Source: Desulfovibrio subterraneus
GTDB taxonomy: Bacteria; Desulfobacterota; Desulfovibrionia; Desulfovibrionales; Desulfovibrionaceae
Assembly: GCF_013340285.1 (NCBI RefSeq)
Contig: NZ_BLVO01000013.1
Location: forward strand, 1,133,569-1,197,568
Direction: 5' to 3'
DNA: 64,000 bases
Shown: positions 41,927-50,734 of the stretch, piece by piece
Position numbering within the stretch: the first letter of the stretch is position 1
Layout: each line of letters begins with the position of its first letter
Made by a program: the position numbers and the translations under genes
Notes under the pieces: generated by a model
The model's database searches: none
Told to the model about the DNA's origin: nothing
What the model saw: the letters and a program-made list of their open reading frames with translations, nothing else

Positions 41927-41957
41927 AACGCCCCGTTCCGACAAGGAACGGGGCGTT
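41927..41957. terminator. Bidirectional terminator
   Basis: AACGCCCCGTTCC and GGAACGGGGCGTT form a perfect 13-bp stem around GACAA between the convergent nitroreductase and metF genes. Confidence 0.85.
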
Positions 41958-41984
41958 AACATGTTCATGGCGTAGCTGAAAAAA

Positions 41985-42857
41985 CTACTTCAGCCCTACC
42001 CTGTCGGCAATCTCAAGGCACATACCGGCTTTGTTCAGGGTATACAGATGAATGCCGGGGGCACCACCGTCGATCAACCTGCGAATCTGGTCAACCGCAA
42101 AGGCAAGACCGGCTTCCTTCACTGCGGCATCGCCGCCCTTGTCGTTGGCCTCTTCAAGCGCAAGGTACAACTTGCCCGGAATGTTGGCCCCGCACAACGT
42201 AAGGATACGGCGGACAGAGGCAAGGCTCTGAATTGGCAGAATACCGGGAAGTACAGGGGTGTTTACCCCCATGGCCCGCAACTGCTCAACAAAGCTGAAA
42301 TATTCGCGAACATCAAAGAACAGCTGGGTAACGATGAATTCGCTGCCCGCGTCCACCTTCACCTTTGTAAAGGCAAGATCGTCGCGGAAGGTCTGCGATT
42401 CAGGATGTGCTGCGGGGTAGCCGGCTGCGCCTATACCAAAATCCGGACAGCAGGTACGGACAAAGGAAACAAGGTCCGAAGCATATTTGAATTCCTGATC
42501 ATCCCAGCTGAAATCACCCGTACGGGGAGCATCGCCACGCAGCGCAAGAATGTTGTTCACACCCTCGGCGCGCAGGCGCTGCAGAAAATCGCGAATCTTT
42601 GCGCCGTCAGCACCTACACAGGTCAGGTGCGCCATAGGCTCTATGCCTATCACATTCTTGATATGCGCAGTAATTTCAAGCGTGTTGTCCTGCGTTGATC
42701 CGCCTGCGCCATAGGTTACCGAGGCAAACAGAGGGTTCAGTGCCTTGAGCCGCTCAACAGTACGGAAGAAGGCCGGCCAGTTCTCACGTTCCTTCGGCGG
42801 GAAGAACTCGAGAGAATAAAACGGGGTACTCCGGGCTTTGATAAGGTCTATGATCTT
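41985..42857 (-). CDS. metF: Methylenetetrahydrofolate reductase
   Basis: 290 residues if the TTG at 42,857 is used; it has GAGG eight bases upstream and fits the family length, while upstream in-frame codons look random. YSLEFFPPKERENWPAFFRT, SVTYGAGGSTQDNTLEI, HLTCVGADGAKIRDFL and LALRGDAP are standard MetF motifs. The FAD enzyme reduces methylene-THF to methyl-THF for methionine synthesis and one-carbon pathways. An imperfect palindrome lies about 115 bp upstream. Confidence 0.93.
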   Translation of the reverse strand, partial: KIIDLIKARSTPFYSLEFFPPKERENWPAFFRTVERLKALNPLFASVTYGAGGSTQDNTLEITAHIKNVIGIEPMAHLTCVGADGAKIRDFLQRLRAEGVNNILALRGDAPRTGDFSWDDQEFKYASDLVSFVRTCCPDFGIGAAGYPAAHPESQTFRDDLAFTKVKVDAGSEFIVTQLFFDVREYFSFVEQLRAMGVNTPVLPGILPIQSLASVRRILTLCGANIPGKLYLALEEANDKGGDAAVKEAGLAFAVDQIRRLIDGGAPGIHLYTLNKAGMCLEIADRVGLK

Positions 42858-42969
42858 CAATGTTCTATCCTCGTAAGATTGCGGAGCTTGCGTTGCGAAA
42901 CAGCGCGAAGAGGTGAGCATCCGGCTTCCTGAAAACTATTCGCTGTTTCACGATCGATGTCGAACCATA

Positions 42970-42987
42970 TATCAGGAAATCTTGATA
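42970..42987. promoter_or_regulatory. Imperfect palindrome upstream of metF
   Basis: TATCAGGAAATCTTGATA has arms TATCAGG and CTTGATA (one mismatch). Methionine-pathway regulators of the ArsR type in sulfate reducers bind AT-rich palindromes of similar kind, but I cannot confirm the consensus. Confidence 0.35.
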
Positions 42988-43150
42988 CGTCAATATCTAA
43001 TTATGTTGATTCCTGCAAATAGCATTTCCTCAAGCTGGACATTGAATGGACGGAGATGTACGTCTCAGAAAACGACCGCTGATTCTGCGGGGATATAAGC
43101 ATTTCCCCGTTTGCGGGCTATTCCGGTATAACTCTGAAACAGGACGAGAT

Positions 43151-43393
43151 ATGTATATCTGGCAAGTTCTTCTTCTCCTTCTGGCTGCGACGGTTGCCAC
43201 CTACGTTCACCTTCGCCCTCAATCGGGCTCCATGGTTGGCCATCTGCGCAAACTGATGATATGGTTCTTCCCTTACGCATTCATTACTGTAGGACTGTGC
43301 GCTCTGTTCCTTCAGGCCGCATGGGTTGCCGTGGTTTTTCTGCTCAGCGCAGCAGCGTGCTTCATCCTCTTCCTGAAGAAGGATCTGAGCTAA
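43151..43393 (+). CDS. Small two-segment membrane protein
   Basis: 80 residues with AGGACGAGAT before the ATG. Hydrophobic segments (VLLLLLAATVATYVHL; FFPYAFITVGLCALFLQAAW, AVVFLLSAAACFILFL) suggest two or three membrane passes. I recognise no family. It lies 45 bp upstream of the glycosidase-like gene, perhaps in the same transcript. Confidence 0.6.
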   Translation: MYIWQVLLLLLAATVATYVHLRPQSGSMVGHLRKLMIWFFPYAFITVGLCALFLQAAWVAVVFLLSAAACFILFLKKDLS

Positions 43394-43437
43394 CAAAGGT
43401 TGGCACAGAACGTCTCCCCCCAGCAAGGCACAAACGC

Positions 43438-44406
43438 ATGATTATGGCCGGCAAGCGCAACACCACGGAAAACTCCCGGAAACACCTTTGCTCCTTCCTG
43501 AGCTGGTGTCTTCTGGTCTTTCTGCTGGTCGGCAGCACCGCCCACGCCGCCGAACCATGGATAGAGCTTGAACCCGGACTCAACCTGGCCTCTTTTCCGG
43601 CTTACATCCCGAGCGGTCCCGATGATGCTTATCTGCAGAAAGATGCCATCACCGTTCTACGCATTCAGCCGGACAAATTCGAATTCGTGCTGCTCACCAG
43701 TTCTGAAAAAGGCACTCAGCTCACCCCTGCCCAGTGGGCGGAGCACAATGGCCTCACGGCTGTGATCAACGCATCCATGTATCTGCCGGATAACCGCACC
43801 AGCACGGGCTACCTGCGCAACGGCGATCATATAAACAACGGCTATGTCAACAAACGCTTCGGTTCTTTCTTTGTGGCCTCGCCCGTGGAAAACGTTGCAG
43901 ACAACACCACAAACAGCACCCTGCCGACCGGTTCACGTACAGCCCCACAAAGCAACGCAACACTGCAGACCAACAGCACTGCACAGCCCACGCCTCTGCC
44001 TCTTGCCGCCATACTGGACAAGCAGGCTGATGACTGGGAGCGCCTCATCAAGCATTATCGTATCGTCGTGCAGAACTTCCGCATGATCAATGCTGCCAGA
44101 GTCCCCCTGTGGCCGGAAGACGGAGATGCCTTTTCCATCGCCGCTGTTGCCATGAACGATACGCAGGACATTCTCTTCATCCACTGCCGCCCTCCGCTGA
44201 CCGTGCGCCAACTGACGGACTCCCTGCTGGAACTTCCTCTCGGCATCGTGCGGGCCATGTATGTTGAAGGCGGGCCACAGGCCAGCCTGCATATCAGAAC
44301 CGGGTCCATGCGCAAAACATGGTCCGGCAGACACGCAAGTGACTTCTGGAGCGGTGCGCAAACGGAATGGATGCTGCCCAACATCCTTGGTATACGCAGA
44401 CGATAG
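43438..44406 (+). CDS. Secreted phosphodiester glycosidase-like (NAGPA) protein
   Basis: 322 residues from the ATG at 43,438, with a signal peptide (SWCLLVFLLVGSTAHA). WIELEPGLNLASFPAYIP, TAVINASMYLPDNRTSTGYL, NNGYVNKRFGSFFVAS and VRAMYVEGGPQASLHIR match the NAGPA domain of phosphodiester glycosidases, with the family's Asn and Gly-rich strands. A Thr/Asn/Ser-rich insert of about 50 residues interrupts the domain. Bacterial members are thought to act on exopolysaccharide phosphodiesters; the substrate is unknown. Confidence 0.78.
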   Translation: MIMAGKRNTTENSRKHLCSFLSWCLLVFLLVGSTAHAAEPWIELEPGLNLASFPAYIPSGPDDAYLQKDAITVLRIQPDKFEFVLLTSSEKGTQLTPAQWAEHNGLTAVINASMYLPDNRTSTGYLRNGDHINNGYVNKRFGSFFVASPVENVADNTTNSTLPTGSRTAPQSNATLQTNSTAQPTPLPLAAILDKQADDWERLIKHYRIVVQNFRMINAARVPLWPEDGDAFSIAAVAMNDTQDILFIHCRPPLTVRQLTDSLLELPLGIVRAMYVEGGPQASLHIRTGSMRKTWSGRHASDFWSGAQTEWMLPNILGIRRR

Positions 44407-44492
44407 GCCCTAACCTGCGTGCGAAGGTTGCCTTACCCGCCAAGAGGTATTAGGTTTCCCCCATCTGAACGAGACAGCCTGAGGAGTTTTTC

Positions 44493-44798
44493 ATGCCTTT
44501 ATATGATTTCATGTGCCGCGACTGCGGTGAGATATTCGAAGAGATTGCCAGCCCCGACTGTACCGGCGGAGAACCCTGCCCTTCCTGCGGCAGCAAGCAG
44601 ACAGACCGCAGACTCAGCGCCCATTGCGCCATTCCCGGCTCCGGTGTGAACCGCCTTCCTTCCGGCCTGCTGCGTGGCGGCGGTGCAAAGATGGAAAAAG
44701 TTCCCATGCCCAAAAAGGCTATTCCCCAACGACCGAAGATGGGGGGATGCCCAAGTGCAGGCGGATGCCCCGGTGCCGGTGGCTGCAGCGCCAAGTAG
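44493..44798 (+). CDS. FmdB-type zinc-ribbon protein
   Basis: 101 residues with GAGGAG before the ATG. The N-terminal PLYDFMCRDCGEIFEEI and CPSCGSKQTDRRLSA supply the two Cys pairs of the FmdB/CxxC regulatory zinc ribbon. The C terminus is Gly/Cys/Pro-rich with GGCPSAGGCPGAGGCSAK. FmdB-like proteins are proposed regulators, but most are uncharacterised. It is a single-gene unit with a strong terminator. Confidence 0.85.
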   Translation: MPLYDFMCRDCGEIFEEIASPDCTGGEPCPSCGSKQTDRRLSAHCAIPGSGVNRLPSGLLRGGGAKMEKVPMPKKAIPQRPKMGGCPSAGGCPGAGGCSAK

Positions 44799-44808
44799 AT
44801 TTGAACCC

Positions 44809-44836
44809 AAAGGCCGGAAGCGTGATTCCGGCCTTT
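44809..44836 (+). terminator. Terminator of the FmdB-type gene
   Basis: AAAGGCCGGAA pairs with TTCCGGCCTTT around six bases, then TT. Confidence 0.85.
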
Positions 44837-44878
44837 TTCATGCCCAAGCGCCTGTGCCGCACTCAATTGCAGACATAA

Positions 44879-44907
44879 AAAAGGCCGGAACAGTGTTCCG
44901 GCCTGAT
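44879..44907 (-). terminator. Terminator of the chemotaxis operon
   Basis: AGGCCGGAACA and TGTTCCGGCCT form a stem; leftward a T run (TTTTTTAT) follows, 20 bp after the cheA stop. Confidence 0.85.
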
Positions 44908-44926
44908 TTGTTGCAGTAGCCTTGCC

Positions 44927-47794
44927 CTACATGGCCTTGGACGTGGCCAGCAGGTATATTTCGTGCGGATCGAGAATCAGGATAACCGAGCCGTCTCCCA
45001 TGATGGTGGCACCGGATATACCCTTCACGTCCCCAAGATATTCGCCAAGGGGCTTGATAACTATTTCCTGCCGCTCATGCAGCTTGTCCACCACTATGCC
45101 CAGCCTGCGCTGGTTGTCGTGGATAACCACAACGGAGAGAACCTCGGGCTGCTCATCCGGTTCCGGCAGTTCAAGAAGTTCTGCCATGCTCACAATACCG
45201 AGCACTTCGCCACGCAGGGTTACAGCCTTGCGTCCCTTCACATCCGTAAGGCGACGGGCCTCGATCTTGGTGGTCTCGGAAACGGCATCCAGCGGAATGG
45301 CGTAGTTTTCACCGGCCACATTGACCATCAGCGCATCAATAATTGCCAGAGTCAGCGGCAGAGACAGCGTGAACCGTGTGCCCTTGCCGACTTCTGAAGA
45401 GATGGTAACGCTGCCCTTCAGGTTCTTGATGTTGGTCCGGACAACGTCCATACCTACGCCACGACCTGAAATATCCGTAATCGTCTCGGCAGACGAGAAG
45501 CCCGGAGCGAAGATCAGTTCCATGGCTTCACGGTCATCAAGGTTCTTCGCCTCTTCAGGGGTGATGACCCCCTTGCGGATGGCGACTTCGCGCATCTTTT
45601 CAGGATCAATGCCCTTGCCATCGTCTTCGATTTCAATGGCCACCGAGTTGCCGCGGTGATAGGCACGCAGCCAGACCTTGCCCTTTGCGGGCTTGCCTGC
45701 GGCAATGCGCACATCTTCCGCCTCTACACCATGGTCCATGGCGTTACGGATGAGATGGACAAGCGGGTCGCCGATAACTTCAACCACGCTCTTGTCCAGT
45801 TCCGTTTCCTCGCCTTCCATGATCAGGTCCACTTCCTTGCCGCTCTTGCGGGAAAGGTCGCGCACAAGGCGCGGGAAGCGCGAAAACACGGAAGACACGG
45901 GCACCATGCGGACTTTCATGATGGTGTCCTGCAGGTCGTCGGAAATTCGGGCCATGGCATACGTGGTTTCAGTAAGGTTCTGCGCCACGTCGGCCACGTC
46001 CACATCCTGCCCGCTTTCAAGATGCCGTGCGAGCATGGTATAACGGTTCCGGTTGATGATGAGTTCGCCGATGAGGTTCATCAGGTGGTCGAGTTTCTCA
46101 TGATCAACACGGATGGTTGATGAAGATTTACCCTTGCTCTGGTCCGCCCCTTGAGCCGGCTGATTCGAAGGAGGCGAAGCAGGAGCCGCAGGTTTGGCCG
46201 GTCCCGGCTTTGCAACCGGTGCAGCGGGCTTGGGCTGGGCTGCTGCTGGCTTGGGAGCCGGTGCAGCCGGTTTGGGAGCGGCCGGAGCCGCAGGCTTAGG
46301 CTGCGGCTTTGGTTCCGGTTTGGGTTCCGGCTTGGGTTCCGGCTTCTTTTCCTGCTGCGGAGCAGGCTTGGGAGCCGGAGCAGCCGCTTCGGCCTTGGGA
46401 GGCACGACAGCACCAACGGCCACAGGAGCACTAGTCATCCTGCTCTTGTCTATGCCCAGCTTGTCCAGTTCTTCGCCAAGCATATCGAACATGATTTCGA
46501 TTTCCTGCGACAGAATGGGAAGCATAAGGCTGAAATCAAGATCGCTGTTGCGTGCGTTATCCACCAGCCCTGCCGTACGCCCTGCATGCACCTTGACGGC
46601 TTCAAAGCCCATATAGCCGCAGGAATTCTGCACAGTCGTGAGGCTGCGGAACAGCACGTCGATGTAATCCCGCTGTGATCCGTCCTTTTCCAACTCACTC
46701 ATGGCCAGCTCAATGGCACCGTTCTGCTGTGAAGTGGTGGACAGGAAAAGTTCAATATCCTCTGCATCCAGCCCGCTTTCGCCTTCTCCGGCCACTTCGG
46801 GTTCCGGGGCGGTATCGGCAACAGGCGCAGGGGCCGCAGCCTCCTGCCTTCCTCTCACAGGAGCCGCAATAACACCTTCATTCACGGCCCTCTGCAGCAC
46901 AGTCACGGCATCCGTGATAACAAGCGGGATCACGGTACCGGTAGCCGGATCAACCTTGGCCACCAGGCTCTCGATGATATCGACGACGAACAGCAGAAGG
47001 TCTATCAGCCCCTGTGTTACCGCAAGCTCTCCCTTGCGGGCGCGGTTCAGCAGGGTTTCGGCCTCATGCGTGATGCTGTTCAGCTCATTGAACCCGATAA
47101 TGCCGCTGTTTCCTTTCAAGTTGTGGAAATAGCGGAAAATATCGTTAACCAGTTCTCCCGGTTCCAGAGGGTTCTTCTCCAGTTCCAGCAGGCCGCTGCT
47201 CAAACTCTCAGTCATCTCGCGCGCTTCTTCTATGAAATCACGGAGATGGCCTTCGCCGAAAGCGGTAAGCGCGTAGGGTGTGCCCTCTTCCATTTCAAGA
47301 GCCACACTGTCTACCGAAATGCCTTCCACAGCCGGAGAAGCTTCTTCAACTGCCGCCTTTTGGGCGGGAGCTTCAAGAACTGTAGGAGCAGGCGCAGGGT
47401 CACCTGCAAGCAACGCATCAAGCGTGTGGATGATGGATTCCGTCGCCACCTCTCCCTCGCCACCCTCGGTTTCCAGATTGTCTATCATCTGGCGCAGGGC
47501 GTCTGTAGCCGAAAGGATTACATCCATGATTTCGGCAGTTACGCTCATATCACCCTTGCGCAACTCGTCCATGATGTTCTCGGCCTTGTGCGCAAGGACG
47601 TTTATCTTATTCAACCCCAGAAAGCCGGAGGCCCCTTTGAGGGAATGCATGGGACGGAAAATTTCGTTGAGCAGGGATATGTTTCCCGGCTCTTTCTCAA
47701 GCTCAAGAAGGTTAGGCTCGATGGTTTCGAGATGCTCTTTCGCTTCAATAATAAAATCAGCAAATATTTCCGGATCCATGAAATCTTGACTCAT
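44927..47794 (-). CDS. cheA: Chemotaxis histidine kinase with three HPt domains
   Basis: 955 residues. HPt1 carries His50 (RPMHSLKGASG) and HPt2 His224 (RYFHNLKGNSG). A third HPt-like domain at about 343-450 aligns but has Thr386 where the His should be (FRSLTTVQNSCG), so it cannot be phosphorylated. A Pro/Ala/Lys-rich linker (about 460-545) with KPEP units follows. Then come the dimer domain, the kinase domain (HLIRNAMDHGVEA, EDDGKGIDPEKM, DISGRGVGMDVV) and a CheW-like end. It senses receptor state and phosphorylates CheY and CheB. It is last in a seven-gene leftward operon. Confidence 0.95.
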   Translation of the reverse strand: MSQDFMDPEIFADFIIEAKEHLETIEPNLLELEKEPGNISLLNEIFRPMHSLKGASGFLGLNKINVLAHKAENIMDELRKGDMSVTAEIMDVILSATDALRQMIDNLETEGGEGEVATESIIHTLDALLAGDPAPAPTVLEAPAQKAAVEEASPAVEGISVDSVALEMEEGTPYALTAFGEGHLRDFIEEAREMTESLSSGLLELEKNPLEPGELVNDIFRYFHNLKGNSGIIGFNELNSITHEAETLLNRARKGELAVTQGLIDLLLFVVDIIESLVAKVDPATGTVIPLVITDAVTVLQRAVNEGVIAAPVRGRQEAAAPAPVADTAPEPEVAGEGESGLDAEDIELFLSTTSQQNGAIELAMSELEKDGSQRDYIDVLFRSLTTVQNSCGYMGFEAVKVHAGRTAGLVDNARNSDLDFSLMLPILSQEIEIMFDMLGEELDKLGIDKSRMTSAPVAVGAVVPPKAEAAAPAPKPAPQQEKKPEPKPEPKPEPKPQPKPAAPAAPKPAAPAPKPAAAQPKPAAPVAKPGPAKPAAPASPPSNQPAQGADQSKGKSSSTIRVDHEKLDHLMNLIGELIINRNRYTMLARHLESGQDVDVADVAQNLTETTYAMARISDDLQDTIMKVRMVPVSSVFSRFPRLVRDLSRKSGKEVDLIMEGEETELDKSVVEVIGDPLVHLIRNAMDHGVEAEDVRIAAGKPAKGKVWLRAYHRGNSVAIEIEDDGKGIDPEKMREVAIRKGVITPEEAKNLDDREAMELIFAPGFSSAETITDISGRGVGMDVVRTNIKNLKGSVTISSEVGKGTRFTLSLPLTLAIIDALMVNVAGENYAIPLDAVSETTKIEARRLTDVKGRKAVTLRGEVLGIVSMAELLELPEPDEQPEVLSVVVIHDNQRRLGIVVDKLHERQEIVIKPLGEYLGDVKGISGATIMGDGSVILILDPHEIYLLATSKAM

Positions 47795-47890
47795 GTCGCA
47801 TCCTCAACGTTGGAGAGCCCTGCTATTAGCGAACAATAACCAACTGTTTTTTCAAACTCTTCACACCCATCGATCAAACATACAGTAAAA

Positions 47891-47920
47891 ATGCCTGTTG
47901 TTGCGACAACATATCGGCAT
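47891..47920 (-). terminator. Hairpin between cheY and cheA
   Basis: Leftward, ATGCC and GGCAT plus TGTTGT and ACAACA form a stem followed by TTTTTA. It may be a partial terminator lowering cheA expression relative to cheY. Confidence 0.5.
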
Positions 47921-47934
47921 CTGAAGAAAAAAGC

Positions 47935-48303
47935 TTAGCCCAAAAGCATTTTTACGTTCTTGACCATCTTCTCGGGCTGCGCCGGCTTTACCATGTACAG
48001 GTTCGCGCCAAGGCTCATACCCATCTGAATATCCTTGTCCTGTCCTTCAGTGGAAAGCATGACAATGGGCAGATCCCTGTATGCATCCTGCTCCCGAACG
48101 GTCTTGATAAAGGTAAAACCATCCATACGGGGCATGTTCACGTCGGAAATGATAAGGTCGATACGGTCAGCGGAATAGAGCTTCTCAAGCCCGTCCAGTC
48201 CGTCTTCAGCCGTGGTCACCTTAAATCCTTCTTTTTTCATGATGAAGGCCACAAGGTTACGAACAGTCTTTGAATCGTCTACAATAAGAATATGCTTGCT
48301 CAT
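47935..48303 (-). CDS. cheY: Chemotaxis response regulator
   Basis: 122 residues forming a single receiver domain: acidic pair in ILIVDDSKTVRNLVAF, phospho-acceptor Asp in DLIISDVNMPRMDGFTF, the Ser/Thr switch in PIVMLSTEGQ and Lys-Pro in YMVKPAQPEKM. It has no output domain, as in CheY, and is nine bp after the CheW-like gene. After phosphorylation by CheA it would bind the flagellar switch. Confidence 0.92.
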   Translation of the reverse strand: MSKHILIVDDSKTVRNLVAFIMKKEGFKVTTAEDGLDGLEKLYSADRIDLIISDVNMPRMDGFTFIKTVREQDAYRDLPIVMLSTEGQDKDIQMGMSLGANLYMVKPAQPEKMVKNVKMLLG

Positions 48304-48312
48304 TCCGGCCTC

Positions 48313-49041
48313 CTAAATCTGAAGCACGCTATCGACTATATGGTCAACCGAGATTATTCCTATCAGTTCATCCCCGGACTTCATAAGACCGGAAATGAAG
48401 TCTACATTCACGCCCAGATGCGACTCAATGGCCCAGTCGATCATGTCCTGAGTGGCCCTGTACATCGTGTGCACCGCTTCGATCATCAGGCCCAGCTGCA
48501 GCCCGTGCCTGCGGCACACCACAATGAACTGGTCCTGATTCTCCTTTGTCGAAGGAATGCCGAGCAAGTCGCGCAGACGAACAAGAGGCGTAACCCTGCC
48601 GCGAAGATTGACCACACCGGCAATGAACGAAGGTGCGGTGGGCAATCTGGTGGGCGGCATGTATCGCAACACTTCCTGCACAGTCATGATCGGCACGGTA
48701 AATTCCTGCGATCCCACATAAAAACTGACAAGCTGCAACTCGGGCGCATTTCGCAGCTGTTCTCCGAGATCAGGTTCCCTTTCGATAACGGGGCCCGCAG
48801 GCCTGCCCTTTCCCTGCGCGGCGGCAGGCGGAACGGCCGATGAGGGAACGTTCAGTCCGGGTGCGGCAACCGCTTGCGGCTGCACGGGTTCCAGCCCGAG
48901 CTTCTTCAGCGCCGCAGCCTGATCCATGCCGAGGTATTTCTGCATGAAAGCAAGCTCGGCAGGAGTGAATTGCCCTTTGTCGCCGGGAGGAGTTGTTTCG
49001 AACTCCTGATCCTGAAAATATTCTTCCGGTGTCTTGATCAT
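48313..49041 (-). CDS. CheW-like protein with N-terminal extension (ParP-like?)
   Basis: 242 residues. The C-terminal 150 are a CheW domain (LQLVSFYVGSQEFTVPIMTV, APSFIAGVVNLRGRVTPLV, LGLMIEAVHTMYRAT). The first 90 residues are a charged and Pro/Ala-rich extension absent from ordinary CheW. The start overlaps the ParA-like gene by 4 bp. In Vibrio and relatives the ATPase ParC works with ParP, whose CheW-like domain ties it to chemoreceptor arrays; the gene pair here has the same layout. Plain CheW adaptor function remains possible. Confidence 0.8.
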   Translation of the reverse strand: MIKTPEEYFQDQEFETTPPGDKGQFTPAELAFMQKYLGMDQAAALKKLGLEPVQPQAVAAPGLNVPSSAVPPAAAQGKGRPAGPVIEREPDLGEQLRNAPELQLVSFYVGSQEFTVPIMTVQEVLRYMPPTRLPTAPSFIAGVVNLRGRVTPLVRLRDLLGIPSTKENQDQFIVVCRRHGLQLGLMIEAVHTMYRATQDMIDWAIESHLGVNVDFISGLMKSGDELIGIISVDHIVDSVLQI

Positions 49042-49814
49042 AATAACGCCACTATCTCGTTTGCGAGGAGCTCATACCCTTTTGCCCCGCGGCATTCCGG
49101 GTCAACATCAAACACAACCTTGCCAAGGGCGCTCGCATCGCGAAAACGCGTATCTATGCCTATGATCGTTTTGAACATGTTGTCGCCCATCTTCTTTCCC
49201 AACAGCTCCAGAACTCTGCGGCAGGCTCCTGCTCGTTTATCGTACATAGTCGGCAGTGCGCGATACCGAATGGGTTCCGGCAACACCTTGTTCAGCAGGC
49301 GAATGCTGTCAAACAACAACTTCAGACCGTGCAAAGCCAGAAAATCCGTCTGGATGGGAATAATCAGCAAATCACAGGCAACCAGCGCATTGATCTGCAA
49401 AAGCCCGAGTTGCGGGGGACAATCCAGAATGATGTAGTCATAATCATTACGGACCAGCTCCAATGACAGCTTGAGAATGCCACCCTTTCCCGGTCTGTCC
49501 CGCAGATCGCCTTCCAGCTCGGAAAGCCGGATGGAAGCGGGAACCATATCGAAGATCTGTGCTTCCTGCCGGTAGCGTATTTTCTGCCAGACCTCCATCC
49601 AGTTTTCTTCCGGACTCGTGAACAAATCATACACAGAGTGTTCAATCGAATCAGGATAATACCTCTGATGCACCGATGCACAGGCATGAGGGTCAAGGTC
49701 CATGACCATGACTTTTTTGCCCATCCTAGCCAGCGCAGCTCCCAGAGACAGGGCAGTCGTGGTTTTGCCGACACCGCCCTTCTGATTTGCCACCGCCAGA
49801 ATTTTACCGTTCAT
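49038..49814 (-). CDS. ParA-family ATPase (ParC-like)
   Basis: 258 residues with a deviant Walker A motif NQKGGVGKTTTALSLGAALA, an A' motif MVMDLDPHACAS and Walker B YIILDCPPQLGLLQINAL. This is the ParA/MinD fold. It is not near parB or an origin; instead it is inside the che operon and translationally coupled to a CheW-like gene. ParC-type ATPases place chemoreceptor arrays at the pole, so an array-positioning role is inferred. Confidence 0.9.
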   Translation of the reverse strand: MNGKILAVANQKGGVGKTTTALSLGAALARMGKKVMVMDLDPHACASVHQRYYPDSIEHSVYDLFTSPEENWMEVWQKIRYRQEAQIFDMVPASIRLSELEGDLRDRPGKGGILKLSLELVRNDYDYIILDCPPQLGLLQINALVACDLLIIPIQTDFLALHGLKLLFDSIRLLNKVLPEPIRYRALPTMYDKRAGACRRVLELLGKKMGDNMFKTIIGIDTRFRDASALGKVVFDVDPECRGAKGYELLANEIVALL

Positions 49815-49855
49815 TACAGCACCCCTGCAGCCAGAAGTCAGACACTCTTCCTCCG

Positions 49856-50734
49856 TTACTCCAGTTTCCTGTAAACGATGGCTCCCTTGTGGTGTTCCGG
49901 CTTGAAGGCCCGAGTGATGTTGTGCAGCGACTCGGAGTGTCCGATAAGCATGGAACCGCCGGGCAGCAGGTTGTCGTAAAACGAACCGATAACCTGCTTC
50001 TTCATGTTGTCGTCAAAGTAAATGATGACGTTACGGCAGAAAACGATGTGAGAAGGTTCCACACGTTTCAACTGCATGCGGTCGCTCAGGTTGATCTGCC
50101 CGAAGTTGACAAGACGCTTCACTTCCGGATTCACCTTGTAGGTCAGGTCCGTCTGGGTGAAGTAGCGCGAGACCACTTCCTTCGGCGTCGTCCGCAGGGC
50201 ATATTCAGTGTAAATCCCTCTGCGGGCAGACATGAGCACGGCTTCGGAAAGGTCGTTGGCCGAGATCTTTATGTCCCAGGTGGCGATTTCAGACTTCAGC
50301 ACGTCATGAAGGATCATGGCGATGGTGTAGGGTTCTTCGCCCGTGGAGCAACCGGCAGACCAGATGCGGAGCTTCTTCTGCCGTTTCTTGCGCAGATCAT
50401 CCAGAAGCGGAGGCAGAACGCTCTCTTCAAACACCTTGAGCTGAGGAGGATTTCTGTAAAAGCTGGTTTCGTTGGTTGTTACCACCTCAAACAGCTTGCT
50501 CAACTCCTGACGCTTGCTCGCATCGTAGCGCAGGAAGTAATAGTATTCCCCGAATGTCTTGAGATTCAGATCCTTGAGCCGGTTGGCGAGACGATTCTCG
50601 ATGAGGTATTTACGGTTGTCCGCAATGTAGATGCCGCACTGTTCGTAGATGAAATCGCGAAGTTGTCGGAACTCATCGTCGGACACCTTCTGGTCCTTCT
50701 TCAAGGTTATCGTCTTCGAAAACAATGAAGACAT
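49856..50734 (-). CDS. cheR: Chemoreceptor methyltransferase
   Basis: 292 residues. The N-terminal helical domain (DEFRQLRDFIYEQCGIYIAD) is followed by the SAM-binding core RIWSAGCSTGEEPYTIAMIL, SANDLSEAVLMSARRGIY and VFCRNVIIYFDDNMK. CheR transfers methyl groups from SAM to glutamates of chemoreceptors. It follows the HEAT-repeat gene with no gap. Confidence 0.95.
   Translation of the reverse strand: MSSLFSKTITLKKDQKVSDDEFRQLRDFIYEQCGIYIADNRKYLIENRLANRLKDLNLKTFGEYYYFLRYDASKRQELSKLFEVVTTNETSFYRNPPQLKVFEESVLPPLLDDLRKKRQKKLRIWSAGCSTGEEPYTIAMILHDVLKSEIATWDIKISANDLSEAVLMSARRGIYTEYALRTTPKEVVSRYFTQTDLTYKVNPEVKRLVNFGQINLSDRMQLKRVEPSHIVFCRNVIIYFDDNMKKQVIGSFYDNLLPGGSMLIGHSESLHNITRAFKPEHHKGAIVYRKLE

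Noticed and set aside
49038..49814. ParA-like gene as part of a plasmid or phage partition system
   Set aside because: It is inside the chemotaxis operon, overlaps a CheW-like gene, and no ParB or parS sites are near.
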